Shown in pieces: positions 43,970 to 52,662 of a DNA stretch of 64,000 nt. This stretch comes from Allomuricauda sp. TY007 (lineage in GTDB: Bacteria > Bacteroidota > Bacteroidia > Flavobacteriales > Flavobacteriaceae). The notes under the pieces are model-generated. The model was not told where the DNA came from, searched no databases, and saw only the letters and a list, made by a program, of their open reading frames with translations. Position numbers and translations under genes: made by a program. Position 1 is the first letter of the stretch; the number at the start of each line of letters is the position of its first letter. The stretch covers positions 1 to 64,000 of the forward strand of contig NZ_WUEG01000001.1 in assembly GCF_010468565.1 (NCBI RefSeq), read 5' to 3'.

Positions 43970-45754
43970 ATGCCCTACAGCAACAAAAAATTGCTCACCC
44001 GATTTCTAAAATGGCGATATAGAAATATCTCCAACAGGACCTTTATTCAAATAATGAGCCTTATTGTGGGTTTTTTGGCCGGATTGGTTGCCGTTACCGT
44101 AAAAAACTCCACCTATTTTATCGAGTCACTTTTAAAAAGGGGCATTGTTTTTTCAGAGAATCAACTGTACTTTATACTCCCGACCATTGGGCTAACGTTG
44201 GTATATCTTTATGTAAAATTTGTGCATAAGGAACCTTTGCAGCATGCGGTTTCATCCATCATCTTCTCGCTTTCCAAAAAAAGAGGACTGCTCAAACTAA
44301 AGGATATTTACACCCCTTTGATCACCGCTCCGCTTACCGTAGGTTTTGGTGGTTCGGTAGGATTGTTGGGGCCAGCCGTAAAATCAGGGTCTGCAGTAAG
44401 TTCAAATTTAAGCCGATTATTCCATATAGACGCCAAGACCAGAACGCTTTTGGTGGCATGCGCATCGGCCGGGGCAATTGCCTCCATTTTTCAGTCCCCC
44501 ATTGCGGCCATTATTTTTGCCGTTGAGATTTTTACCCTAGATCTGACCATGATGTCCATGCTGCCCCTGCTTTTAGCATCCATTTCCGGGGTGCTGACAT
44601 CCTATTTCTTTTTGGGAAACGAAGTATTGTTCAGCTTTTCCCTATCCGAAGGATTTAAATTGGAGGACACCCCCTTTTACATTTTATTGGGTGTCGGTAC
44701 AGGGTTTGCCTCCATCTATTTTACCAAAATGTATTTCGCCATATTGTCCCTTTTTAAAAAGCTTAAAAGTCCAAAGTATAAACTTTTGGTAGGCGGTATT
44801 GCCATTGGGGTAATGTTATATGCCATTCCACCTCTTTATGGTGAAGGTTTTGGATTCATAAACAATCTATTGGATGGTAATCATCTAAAAGCGCTCGGCA
44901 CCACTCCTTTTGATGATTATACACATAATATTTGGGTAGTAATCGCCCTCTTGTTCGGAATCACCATTTTTAAAGCTATTGCCATGACGACCACCATCGG
45001 GGCCGGTGGTGCAGGTGGAGTGTTTATTCCCACCATGGTTATGGGAAGTGCGTTGGGCAATGTGGTGGCCAAGGTAATCAACAACCTAGGATTCGGGTTC
45101 TCTGTTTCCGAAAGTAATTTCACCTTGATCGGTATGTCGGGTTTGATTGCCGGGGTGATTCACGCACCTTTGACCGCCATATTCCTGATTGCAGAAATAA
45201 CGGGAGGCTATCAACTCTTTGTACCTTTAATGATTACTGCCGCCATCTCCTACTTAATCACCAAAAATGCGCTCGATTACACCATTTATACCAAAGAGCT
45301 GGCCAAAATAGGGGCACTTTTGTCCCACAACAAGGACCAAATGGTACTTGGGCTTATGGAAATGGACGATGTTATTGAAAAGAATTTTCGGCCTGTACAC
45401 CCCCAAATGTCCTTGGGTGAAATGCTGCACCAATCCGTTTCCAAATCCAAAAGAAACCTTTTTCCGGTTTTGGATGATGAAAAAAAACTGATTGGAATAA
45501 TTGTTCTGGACGATATTAGACCCATGATGTTCGATACCGAAATGTACGACACCGTTTTTGTTAAAAATTTGATGCATGCCCCCCCAGAGGTTATCTTTTA
45601 CGAGACGGACAATATGAAACAGGTGATGAAAAAATTTCAAGATAGCGGGGCTTGGAATTTGCCCGTTATCAAAAATGGCAAATACGAAGGCTTTATTTCT
45701 AAATCCAAAATGTTGACGGCCTATCGGAGAAAACTGATTAATTATTCCCAATGA
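43970..45754 (+). CDS. divergent ClC-family chloride channel/transporter with CBS domains
   Basis: A 594-residue protein with about 16 membrane helices of the ClC fold (residues 25-430) and two CBS domains (about 460-590). The motif GGVFIPTMVMGSALG agrees with the family GxFxP signature. The GREGP selectivity/gating motif is instead GLLGP (131-135), so the usual gating glutamate is Leu, and the GSGIP motif is also not recognisable. This suggests channel-like or altered ion transport. The start is ATG 43970. Its stop overlaps the ATG of the next small gene by four bases. Confidence 0.88.
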   Translation: MPYSNKKLLTRFLKWRYRNISNRTFIQIMSLIVGFLAGLVAVTVKNSTYFIESLLKRGIVFSENQLYFILPTIGLTLVYLYVKFVHKEPLQHAVSSIIFSLSKKRGLLKLKDIYTPLITAPLTVGFGGSVGLLGPAVKSGSAVSSNLSRLFHIDAKTRTLLVACASAGAIASIFQSPIAAIIFAVEIFTLDLTMMSMLPLLLASISGVLTSYFFLGNEVLFSFSLSEGFKLEDTPFYILLGVGTGFASIYFTKMYFAILSLFKKLKSPKYKLLVGGIAIGVMLYAIPPLYGEGFGFINNLLDGNHLKALGTTPFDDYTHNIWVVIALLFGITIFKAIAMTTTIGAGGAGGVFIPTMVMGSALGNVVAKVINNLGFGFSVSESNFTLIGMSGLIAGVIHAPLTAIFLIAEITGGYQLFVPLMITAAISYLITKNALDYTIYTKELAKIGALLSHNKDQMVLGLMEMDDVIEKNFRPVHPQMSLGEMLHQSVSKSKRNLFPVLDDEKKLIGIIVLDDIRPMMFDTEMYDTVFVKNLMHAPPEVIFYETDNMKQVMKKFQDSGAWNLPVIKNGKYEGFISKSKMLTAYRRKLINYSQ

Positions 45755-46011
45755 AAATCAAACTAAAACATATCATTTTCCTTATCATGATAGCTTCTTT
45801 TGCTTCGATTTTCTATGGTCTTTCCCTGGATGAAGACCATCCAGAGGCCCAAAAATATATTGGAGGAGGTACCGTAGGCCTCTTTTTGGTGGCCATGCCT
45901 CTTTTTCTATGGAAAGAGAGCCAGGGCAAAAACATGAAAGATTATATGCTGACTAAGGAAAATATTAAGAAAATGCAAGAAAAAGAGCATAAAAAGTCAA
46001 AAAATCAATAA
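45751..46011 (+). CDS. small two-helix membrane protein coupled to ClC
   Basis: An 86-residue protein with two predicted membrane helices (about 7-25 and 38-54) separated by a short acidic loop (LDEDHPEAQKY), then a long Lys-rich cytoplasmic tail (KKMQEKEHKKSKNQ). It overlaps the ClC gene by four bases (ATGA) and may be an accessory subunit. No family is recognised. Confidence 0.75.
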   Translation: MKIKLKHIIFLIMIASFASIFYGLSLDEDHPEAQKYIGGGTVGLFLVAMPLFLWKESQGKNMKDYMLTKENIKKMQEKEHKKSKNQ

Positions 46012-46093
46012 TTTTCTTAAGATTTAAACTTCTTTTCATCCAATCAGCCACAAAAAAAGTTACATTCGTAATTTAACATTTATTTATTTTTTA

Positions 46094-46288
46094 ATGACCG
46101 GTACAGTAAAATTTTTCAATGAATCCAAAGGTTATGGGTTTATTACAAACGACGACACAGGAAAAGACATTTTTGTTCATGTTACGGCATTGAACGGTGT
46201 GGAATTGAACGAAGGCGACAAAGTAGAATACATTGAAGAAGAAGGAAGAAAAGGAGTGGTTGCTGCACAAGTGCAAGTAATCGGATAA
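46094..46288 (+). CDS. cold-shock protein (CspA family)
   Basis: A 64-residue single cold-shock domain with RNP1 (KGYGFI) and RNP2 (DIFVHV). It binds single-stranded RNA/DNA and melts RNA structure. There is a long A+T-rich leader upstream and a clear terminator 27 bases downstream, so it is a single-gene unit. Confidence 0.95.
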   Translation: MTGTVKFFNESKGYGFITNDDTGKDIFVHVTALNGVELNEGDKVEYIEEEGRKGVVAAQVQVIG

Positions 46289-46314
46289 CAATATTTTATT
46301 TTGATTTTGATTTA

Positions 46315-46340
46315 AAAACCCTGGCGATGCCGGGGTTTTT
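46315..46340. terminator. terminator after cold-shock gene
   Basis: AAAACCCTGGC, loop GAT, GCCGGGGTTTTTT, with one T-G pair. It lies between the cold-shock gene and the convergent tadA gene. Confidence 0.85.
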
Positions 46341-46343
46341 TGT

Positions 46344-46814
46344 TTAATTCAGGTTTCTTCTTTGAATGAAGAATCGCTTTAACAGCTCGGAAGCTTCCTT
46401 TTCCATTACCCCACCAACAACTTCTGTCTTCGGATGCAAATGCCCTCCCATAACGCTAAACCCGCGCTCTAGGTCCGAAGCTCCATAGACCACTCTCGAA
46501 ATTTGGCTCCAATACAAGCCGCCCGCACACATTTGACAGGGTTCCAAAGTAACGTACAACGTACAGCCCTGAAGGTATTTTCCGCCCAAAAAATTGGAAG
46601 CAGCGGTAATCGCCTGCATCTCGGCATGGGCCGTAACATCCTTTAATCGTTCCGTAAGGTTATGGGCCCTCCCAATGATTCGATTGTTTGTTACGATAAC
46701 CGCTCCAACGGGAACTTCGCCATTTTCAAAGGCAATTTCTGCCTCTTGCATGGCTTTCTTCATAAAATAGATGTCATCAAACGGGTTCTCCACGATTTTT
46801 ATGTCATTTTTCAA
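46344..46814 (-). CDS. tadA: nucleoside/tRNA adenosine deaminase (TadA-like)
   Basis: A zinc-dependent deaminase of about 150 residues. The active site HAE (ligand and proton shuttle) is in TAHAEMQAI and the Cys ligands are in EPCQMCAGG. The sequence fits TadA, which makes inosine at the wobble position of tRNA-Arg. The annotated start is TTG 46814; a GTG at 46793 just before ENPFDD is an alternative, because related proteins begin near this point. It diverges from dxs. Confidence 0.88.
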   Translation of the reverse strand: MKNDIKIVENPFDDIYFMKKAMQEAEIAFENGEVPVGAVIVTNNRIIGRAHNLTERLKDVTAHAEMQAITAASNFLGGKYLQGCTLYVTLEPCQMCAGGLYWSQISRVVYGASDLERGFSVMGGHLHPKTEVVGGVMEKEASELLKRFFIQRRNLN

Positions 46815-46857
46815 GAGATTGCTAAGCTACACATAAAATAATCTTGGGGAGAATCAA

Positions 46858-46865
46858 TACTTTTG
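46858..46865 (+). promoter_or_regulatory. -7 box of dxs
   Basis: TACTTTTG at 46858-46865 matches TAnnTTTG and is 12 bases upstream of the TTG codon at 46877. This supports TTG 46877 over the upstream TTG 46844 as the dxs start. Confidence 0.5.
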
Positions 46866-46876
46866 TTTTTTATCCA

Positions 46877-48655
46877 TTGAAAAGGCTGTTACCACATATC
46901 GAATCCCCCGAAGACCTCAAAAAAATACCTTTATATGAGCTGCCCAAACTCGCCCAAGAATTAAGGGAGTTTATTATTGATATTGTTTCCACCAAAGAAG
47001 GACATTTAGGCGCAAGTTTAGGGGCGGTGGAACTTACCATTGCCCTGCATTATGTGTTCAATACTCCCAACGACAAACTTATCTGGGATGTGGGCCACCA
47101 AGCCTACGGGCATAAAATTTTGACCGGACGAAAGGAAATCTTTGAAACCAATCGACAGTTGGGCGGAATTAGTGGTTTTCCAAAAAGAACCGAAAGCGAA
47201 TACGACGATTTTGGAACGGGACATAGTTCCACCGCCATTTCGGCCATATTGGGAATGGCAATGGCATCCAAATTAAAAGGCGATTATACCAAACAGCACA
47301 TTGCCGTGGTGGGCGACGCCTCCATTGCCAGCGGAATGGCCTTTGAAGGATTGAACCATCTCGGAGTGACCCATGTAAACGCATTAATCGTGCTCAATGA
47401 CAATGCCATTGGAATCGATCCCAGCGTTGGGGCCCTAAAAAAATATCTCACCAATGTAAAGGCAGGTACCGCCAAGGACGAAAATATTTTTGAATGTCTT
47501 AACCTCAACTATTCGGGTCCTATTGATGGACATGATATAAAAGCCTTGGTCAAGGAACTGGAACGCCTAAAACATGTGGAGGGACCAAAGTTGCTTCATA
47601 TCATCACTACAAAGGGGAAAGGGCTGAAACAGGCTGAGGAAGATCAAGTGGTGTACCATGCTCCTGGAAAGTTTGACAAGCTTACCGGGGAACGTCTGAA
47701 AAAATCTGGGCAGAATGAACCTCCAAAATATCAAGATGTTTTTGGACACAGCATAGTGGAATTGGCCAAAAAAAATAAAAATATTGTTGGAATCACCCCT
47801 GCCATGCCCAGTGGCAGCTCACTAAAATTTATGATGGACCAAATGCCCGACCGTGCCTTTGACGTAGGGATAGCCGAGCAACATGCCGTTACCTTGGCTG
47901 CAGGAATGGCCACACAAGGTTTAGTGCCTTTTTGTAATATTTATTCCACTTTTTTACAACGGGCCTATGACCAGGTGATACATGATGTGGCCCTACAAAA
48001 GCTTCCGGTTATTTTTTGTTTGGACCGTGCAGGACTGGTAGGACAGGACGGCCCGACCCATCACGGTGTTTTTGATATGGCCTATTTACGCTGCATTCCA
48101 AACTTCATCATTTTTGCTCCAATGAACGAAATGGAACTCCGAAACATCATGTACACCGCACAATTGGGGCTAAATAATCCCATTGCCATACGATACCCTA
48201 GAGGTCGGGGAGCGAACATTGATTGGAGGAATGATTTTGAGCGCATTGAAATTGGTAAATCCCGATGTTTGAAAGAAGGTTCTGAAATAGCGGTACTTAC
48301 CATAGGTCACATAGGTAACACTATCGCCGACCTTATTAAAAATTTAGATGGTTCCGAAAAAGTTGGCCATTACGATATGCGTTTCGTAAAACCCTTGGAC
48401 AAGAATGCACTACATACTATTTTTACCCAATATAAGTACATTATTACTGTAGAGGATGGTACCAAAACAGGAGGTTTTGGTTCTGCTGTTTTGGAATTCG
48501 CCAATAAGGAGGGATTGTCAAAACCTGTTAAAATATTTGGAGTTCCCGATCAATTTGTTGAGCATGGTACCATACCCGAGACCCATCAATTGGCTGGTAT
48601 AGATTTTGATACAATACATTCATACATACAATCAACCTTAGACCAATGCGAATAA
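46877..48655 (+). CDS. dxs: 1-deoxy-D-xylulose-5-phosphate synthase
   Basis: A thiamine-diphosphate enzyme of about 592 residues making DXP from pyruvate and glyceraldehyde-3-phosphate, the first step of the MEP isoprenoid pathway. The start region MKRLLPHIESPEDLKKIP aligns with the family when TTG 46877 is used. The ThDP/metal motif is GDASIASGMAFEG ... LNDN, the catalytic Glu is in VGIAEQHAV, and the pyrimidine and C-terminal domains are complete. It supplies precursors for the carotenoid genes. It overlaps the DUF3078 gene by ten bases. Confidence 0.95.
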   Translation: MKRLLPHIESPEDLKKIPLYELPKLAQELREFIIDIVSTKEGHLGASLGAVELTIALHYVFNTPNDKLIWDVGHQAYGHKILTGRKEIFETNRQLGGISGFPKRTESEYDDFGTGHSSTAISAILGMAMASKLKGDYTKQHIAVVGDASIASGMAFEGLNHLGVTHVNALIVLNDNAIGIDPSVGALKKYLTNVKAGTAKDENIFECLNLNYSGPIDGHDIKALVKELERLKHVEGPKLLHIITTKGKGLKQAEEDQVVYHAPGKFDKLTGERLKKSGQNEPPKYQDVFGHSIVELAKKNKNIVGITPAMPSGSSLKFMMDQMPDRAFDVGIAEQHAVTLAAGMATQGLVPFCNIYSTFLQRAYDQVIHDVALQKLPVIFCLDRAGLVGQDGPTHHGVFDMAYLRCIPNFIIFAPMNEMELRNIMYTAQLGLNNPIAIRYPRGRGANIDWRNDFERIEIGKSRCLKEGSEIAVLTIGHIGNTIADLIKNLDGSEKVGHYDMRFVKPLDKNALHTIFTQYKYIITVEDGTKTGGFGSAVLEFANKEGLSKPVKIFGVPDQFVEHGTIPETHQLAGIDFDTIHSYIQSTLDQCE

Positions 48656-49704
48656 ATTGTTTTTTGATTCTATTCCTTACTGTTTTCCTGTCTGCCAATG
48701 CACAGATAACCCGTTTAAAGGTTTTTGAACCCGACAGTACCGATGCCGGTTTTAAAATTGTTCGCATCAAAGATGTTAAACTAAAATATCTTACAAGAAG
48801 TGCCAAGCTCACCGACCCACGTACCGTTCTTAACCGTGTAAAACCTTTGAGTATTTGGTACAACCGTTTCAAGCCCACATCATTCTGGAAAAAAGTGAAC
48901 AAATTTGGACTTAACATTAGCGAAGTAGCTTTTGTGAACTGGAATGCAGGGGGGGACAACTCTGTTTCGGCACTTGCAAGTGCAGATTTTGCCAGAAATT
49001 ATAAGTTCCGATATTTAAACTGGAACAACGAGGTTCAACTTAGATACGGTCTCAATGCACAAGAAGGGAGGAAACTAAGAAAAACGGACGACCAGATTCG
49101 ATTGTCCACCACCCTAAGTTTTAGAAAAGACACCATCACTAACTGGTATTATTCCGTTAAAGCAAATTTACGGACCCAGTTTTCCAATGGTTATAAATAT
49201 CCCGATAGAGAAAACCCGATTTCCAGATTTATGGCCCCTGGATATCTGTTTGTCGGTGTTGGTACATCCTATATCCCGCCCAAGGACAACTTCAACCTCT
49301 ATATTTCACCTGCTACCATGAAATCCACTTTTGTTCTGGACGAAGTGCTCTCCAATCAAGGTGCATTTGGTGTTGAAGAAGGTAAAAGTGTTTTTTTGGA
49401 ACTTGGTTTTTTGATAACCAATTCGTGGGAAACCGAAATCGCAAGAAATGTTTTGATGAACCACCGAATCAATCTGTATACCGATTATATAAGCAGTTTT
49501 GGAAACATTGATGTTGACTGGGAATTGAACTTTAACCTTAAGGTGAACGAGTATCTCAATGCCAATATCGGCACCCACCTCATCTTTGATGATGATACAA
49601 AATTTGATGAGGAGATTGCAGAGGACGGCACAGTTATAAACCCTGGCATAGCCCGTATACAGTTTAAACAGTTACTGGGCGTGGGATTGCTCTATTCGTT
49701 TTAG
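48646..49704 (+). CDS. DUF3078 domain secreted/outer-membrane protein
   Basis: A 352-residue protein with a signal peptide (to about 19, SANAQ). The DUF3078 signature includes NKFGLNISEVAFVNWNAGGDNS, and alternating beta strands to the end (LLGVGLLYSF, aromatic C-terminus) suggest an outer-membrane barrel. The function is unknown. Its start overlaps the dxs end by ten bases, a linkage worth comparing in relatives. Confidence 0.9.
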   Translation: MRINCFLILFLTVFLSANAQITRLKVFEPDSTDAGFKIVRIKDVKLKYLTRSAKLTDPRTVLNRVKPLSIWYNRFKPTSFWKKVNKFGLNISEVAFVNWNAGGDNSVSALASADFARNYKFRYLNWNNEVQLRYGLNAQEGRKLRKTDDQIRLSTTLSFRKDTITNWYYSVKANLRTQFSNGYKYPDRENPISRFMAPGYLFVGVGTSYIPPKDNFNLYISPATMKSTFVLDEVLSNQGAFGVEEGKSVFLELGFLITNSWETEIARNVLMNHRINLYTDYISSFGNIDVDWELNFNLKVNEYLNANIGTHLIFDDDTKFDEEIAEDGTVINPGIARIQFKQLLGVGLLYSF

Positions 49705-49712
49705 AGCCTGTT

Positions 49713-51071
49713 TTAGATTTTTCGCCCCGTTAATTTATCATGAATGTGTACCGCTGCACTATCGGATAAGCTAGCCACAAAACAACTGGTATCCAACAAT
49801 ATTTTATACATCGAAGTATCTGTATTCTGATAGTTTTTGGGTAAACTTTTGATGAGCAATCGGTCATAATTGGTGTCCTCCCCTTTTTTTACATTGATCA
49901 AAGCCGTAGTGTACATGTCCAACAGGTCCGAAATTATACGGTAACCTGCCAGTTCTTTATCGACCACTTCGGTAGATTGATAGATTTTCTCCACGCTCAA
50001 CTTAATGATGTCGGCTACCTGAGCCTTGTATTTTCCTTTGTCCAACAGAGAAACATCAAACGCTCCATCAAGGATTTTATCCTCGTTCTTCACAAAAACA
50101 TCCACGGCGTCCCCGATTAAGGTGCTAATGGCAAGTGCCCTCAAATAACTCAAACGGTCGCTTGAGGTGGTCATGGCATTATACTTTTTGGTGTTGATGT
50201 TGTCCTTCACCAAGTTGATCAAATACTCCAACGCATATTCCTCCGGAATGAGCCCCAAGTTGATTCCATCTTCAAAATCGATGATAGTGTAACAGATATC
50301 GTCGGCAGCCTCGACCAAATAGGTAAGCGGATGTCTCAAAAATCCTGTTTCCGGATGATTCGGGTTGGGCAAAAGGCCAATTTCTTCCACTAGCTCATTA
50401 AAAAATGATTTCTCCGATTGAAAGAACCCGAACTTTTTATCCACGATGCTTTTGGATGGTTTTTTGGGCAAAGAGGCTTTTGGGTATTTTATAAATGCGC
50501 CCAAAGTGGCATAACTCAACCGGAGACCTCCAGGAACGCCTTCGCGAGATTCGGTCAAGAGTTTAAAACCATTGGCATTGCCTTCAAAGTCAATAAGGTC
50601 TTGGTATTCCGCTGCGGTCAGAATATCCTCGTACTGCTTTCCTTTGCCTTGTTTAAAATAATTGCCAATAGCCTTTTCCCCACTATGCCCAAATGGAGGG
50701 TTGCCAATATCGTGGGCAAGGGCCGCAGCGGCAACTATAGCTCCAAAATCATTAAAATGGTGGCCGTGCACTTCGGACAAAAACGGGTATTTGGTCAAAA
50801 TTTGCTGTCCTGCAATACGTCCAAGGCTTCTTCCTACCACCGATACCTCCAAACTATGGGTAAGGCGAGTGTGTACAAAATCTTTTTGGGAGCCAACGGC
50901 TATGGGCATTGGAAACACTTGGGTCTTGTCCTGCAAGCTCCTAAAAGCGGACGAAAAAATAATCCGGTCGTAATCCACCTCAAAACCCAAACGGGTCTCG
51001 TTCTGTTCCTTGCGTAATCGTTTACCAGTGTCGCCCTGACGTTTTAAAGAAAGTAATTGTTCCCAGTTCAT
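49713..51071 (-). CDS. dgt: dGTPase (deoxyguanosine triphosphate triphosphohydrolase)
   Basis: A 452-residue HD-domain enzyme hydrolysing dNTPs to deoxynucleosides and triphosphate. Metal ligands are in HTRLTHSLEVSVVGR (His) and AHDIGNPPFGHSGE (HD). The N-terminal RRQGDTGKRLRKEQNETRLGFEVDYDRI-like region is typical (split here as KRLRKEQNETR and FEVDYDRIIFSSAFR). It controls dNTP pools and in some species restricts phage. It converges with DUF3078. Confidence 0.94.
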   Translation of the reverse strand: MNWEQLLSLKRQGDTGKRLRKEQNETRLGFEVDYDRIIFSSAFRSLQDKTQVFPMPIAVGSQKDFVHTRLTHSLEVSVVGRSLGRIAGQQILTKYPFLSEVHGHHFNDFGAIVAAAALAHDIGNPPFGHSGEKAIGNYFKQGKGKQYEDILTAAEYQDLIDFEGNANGFKLLTESREGVPGGLRLSYATLGAFIKYPKASLPKKPSKSIVDKKFGFFQSEKSFFNELVEEIGLLPNPNHPETGFLRHPLTYLVEAADDICYTIIDFEDGINLGLIPEEYALEYLINLVKDNINTKKYNAMTTSSDRLSYLRALAISTLIGDAVDVFVKNEDKILDGAFDVSLLDKGKYKAQVADIIKLSVEKIYQSTEVVDKELAGYRIISDLLDMYTTALINVKKGEDTNYDRLLIKSLPKNYQNTDTSMYKILLDTSCFVASLSDSAAVHIHDKLTGRKI

Positions 51072-51201
51072 ACTTAACTATAGGCGCAATATACATTTAA
51101 CCTAGATTATACACCAAGAAAACTGGATATCACCTTAGTAAGCAATGCTTAATGATTACTTAAACTTAAAATTACAGTAAAGAAATTTGGATAACCCAAT
51201 T

Positions 51202-51290
51202 TTGACAAGGATTTCTTTTACGGATATTAGTTTTTGTCGACTATTCTCAGAAATCTAATGGCTACCTTTTAAAAGGTAGCCATTTTATTA
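51202..51290 (+). ncRNA. possible short transcript ending in a hairpin
   Basis: TTGACA (51202-51207), a 17-base spacer and TATTAG (51225-51230) resemble an E. coli-type promoter. A perfect hairpin AATGGCTACC-TTTTAAAA-GGTAGCCATT (51257-51284) with a T-rich tail follows. A transcript of about 50 bases would result. It may instead be a leftover terminator or attenuator. Nothing else is seen in 51072-51320. Confidence 0.3.
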
Positions 51291-51320
51291 AAAATAACAT
51301 CCTTAAAATAACATAGAGGA

Positions 51321-51337
51321 AATGTTAACTTAACATT
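51321..51337. promoter_or_regulatory. palindrome upstream of phosphate porin gene
   Basis: AATGTTAA-C-TTAACATT (51321-51337) is a perfect 8+8 palindrome. It also contains tandem TTAAC units. It lies 38 bases before the porin ATG and is a candidate site for a phosphate-responsive (PhoB-like) or other regulator. Confidence 0.45.
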
Positions 51338-51375
51338 GAGTACGGTTATTTGCAGCGACAAAAACTAGTACCGTT

Positions 51376-52590
51376 ATGAATACCAAAAAGTTAGCCTTAA
51401 TCGGCTTCTTCTTAATATTTACATACGCACAATTTTCTTATGCCCAAGAGATTTCCTCAACAAAGTTTGGCAAAGGCTTGCTTAACATAGTTGGTAAAGA
51501 TAGTACTTGGTCCATGAAGGTGGGGACAAGAATGCAAATATTATCCAATTTTAGTTGGACAGACGATGGTGAAAACAAATTTGCCAGCCCAGAACAGAAT
51601 TTTTTGGTGAGGCGAGCCCGGTTAAAATTTGATGGTTTTGCCTATTCCCCAAAACTCAAGTATAAAATAGAGCTTGGCCTTTCCAATAGGGATCTTTCTG
51701 GAGGCTCCGAATTTACAAGAAATACACCTCGATACATTTTAGATGCTGTTGTAATGTGGAATTTTTACCAAAACTTTGAGCTTTGGTTTGGACAAACAAA
51801 GTTGCCGGGCAATATTGAAAGGGTCATCTCATCGGGAAACCTTCAACAAGTAGATCGGTCCTTATTAAACAGCAGGTTTACTATTGACAGGGATATGGGC
51901 TTTCAGCTTAGACATCATTTTTATTTGGGCAACAAATTTTTGGTGCGCGAAAAATTCGCCTTATCCCAAGGCGATGGAAGAAATGTTACCGAAGGTAACC
52001 TAGGAGGGCATCAATACACCACAAGACTAGAGTTATTGCCCTTTGGAAAGTTCACAAACAAAGGGGATTATAAAGGAGCTGACCTAAGCCGAGAAGCTAC
52101 CCCAAAATTAATGGTCGCAGCCACATACGATCTAAATAACAATGCCGTAAAAACCCGAAGCAACATGGGAAACTTTATGTTCAATGATACCGGGCTCTAC
52201 CAAACCAATATCTCTACCTTATTTTTGGATTTTATGTTCAAGTACAATGGATTTTCCCTGATGGGCGAATATGCAAATCGTGATGCGGACAACCCAATAG
52301 CCATAAACTCGGACAACACCGAAACAGGGGATGTTGTGCAAGTGGGGAGAGGACTTAACCTTCAATCGGGTTACCTGTTTAACAACAATTGGGAAGTATC
52401 TGGCAGATACACCAACATTAAATTGGATTACGGCATAACCGGAAAAACACCTGAAACACAATACACTTTAGGTCTCTCAAAATATATTGTTGGCCATAAG
52501 TTAAAGGTGCAAAGCGATTTAAGCTATTTAAACATAGATGAAGGATTTGATACATTAATGTATCGTTTACAAGTTGAAGTACATTTCTAA
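51376..52590 (+). CDS. OprP/OprO-like phosphate-selective porin
   Basis: A 404-residue outer-membrane porin with a signal peptide (to about 23, SYAQ). It has beta-strand patterns of the porin O/P family, including WSMKVGTRMQILSNFSW and FLVRRARLKFDGFAYSPKLKYKIELGLSN, and a final YRLQVEVHF strand. It is followed 72 bases later by a PiT transporter on the same strand, so the two may form a phosphate uptake unit across both membranes. Confidence 0.9.
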   Translation: MNTKKLALIGFFLIFTYAQFSYAQEISSTKFGKGLLNIVGKDSTWSMKVGTRMQILSNFSWTDDGENKFASPEQNFLVRRARLKFDGFAYSPKLKYKIELGLSNRDLSGGSEFTRNTPRYILDAVVMWNFYQNFELWFGQTKLPGNIERVISSGNLQQVDRSLLNSRFTIDRDMGFQLRHHFYLGNKFLVREKFALSQGDGRNVTEGNLGGHQYTTRLELLPFGKFTNKGDYKGADLSREATPKLMVAATYDLNNNAVKTRSNMGNFMFNDTGLYQTNISTLFLDFMFKYNGFSLMGEYANRDADNPIAINSDNTETGDVVQVGRGLNLQSGYLFNNNWEVSGRYTNIKLDYGITGKTPETQYTLGLSKYIVGHKLKVQSDLSYLNIDEGFDTLMYRLQVEVHF

Positions 52591-52662
52591 AAAATAACCT
52601 TAACATAACTTAATAAAAGGTCATTTCTCTAGATATTTGAAAAATTTTTCTGAATTTTAATT

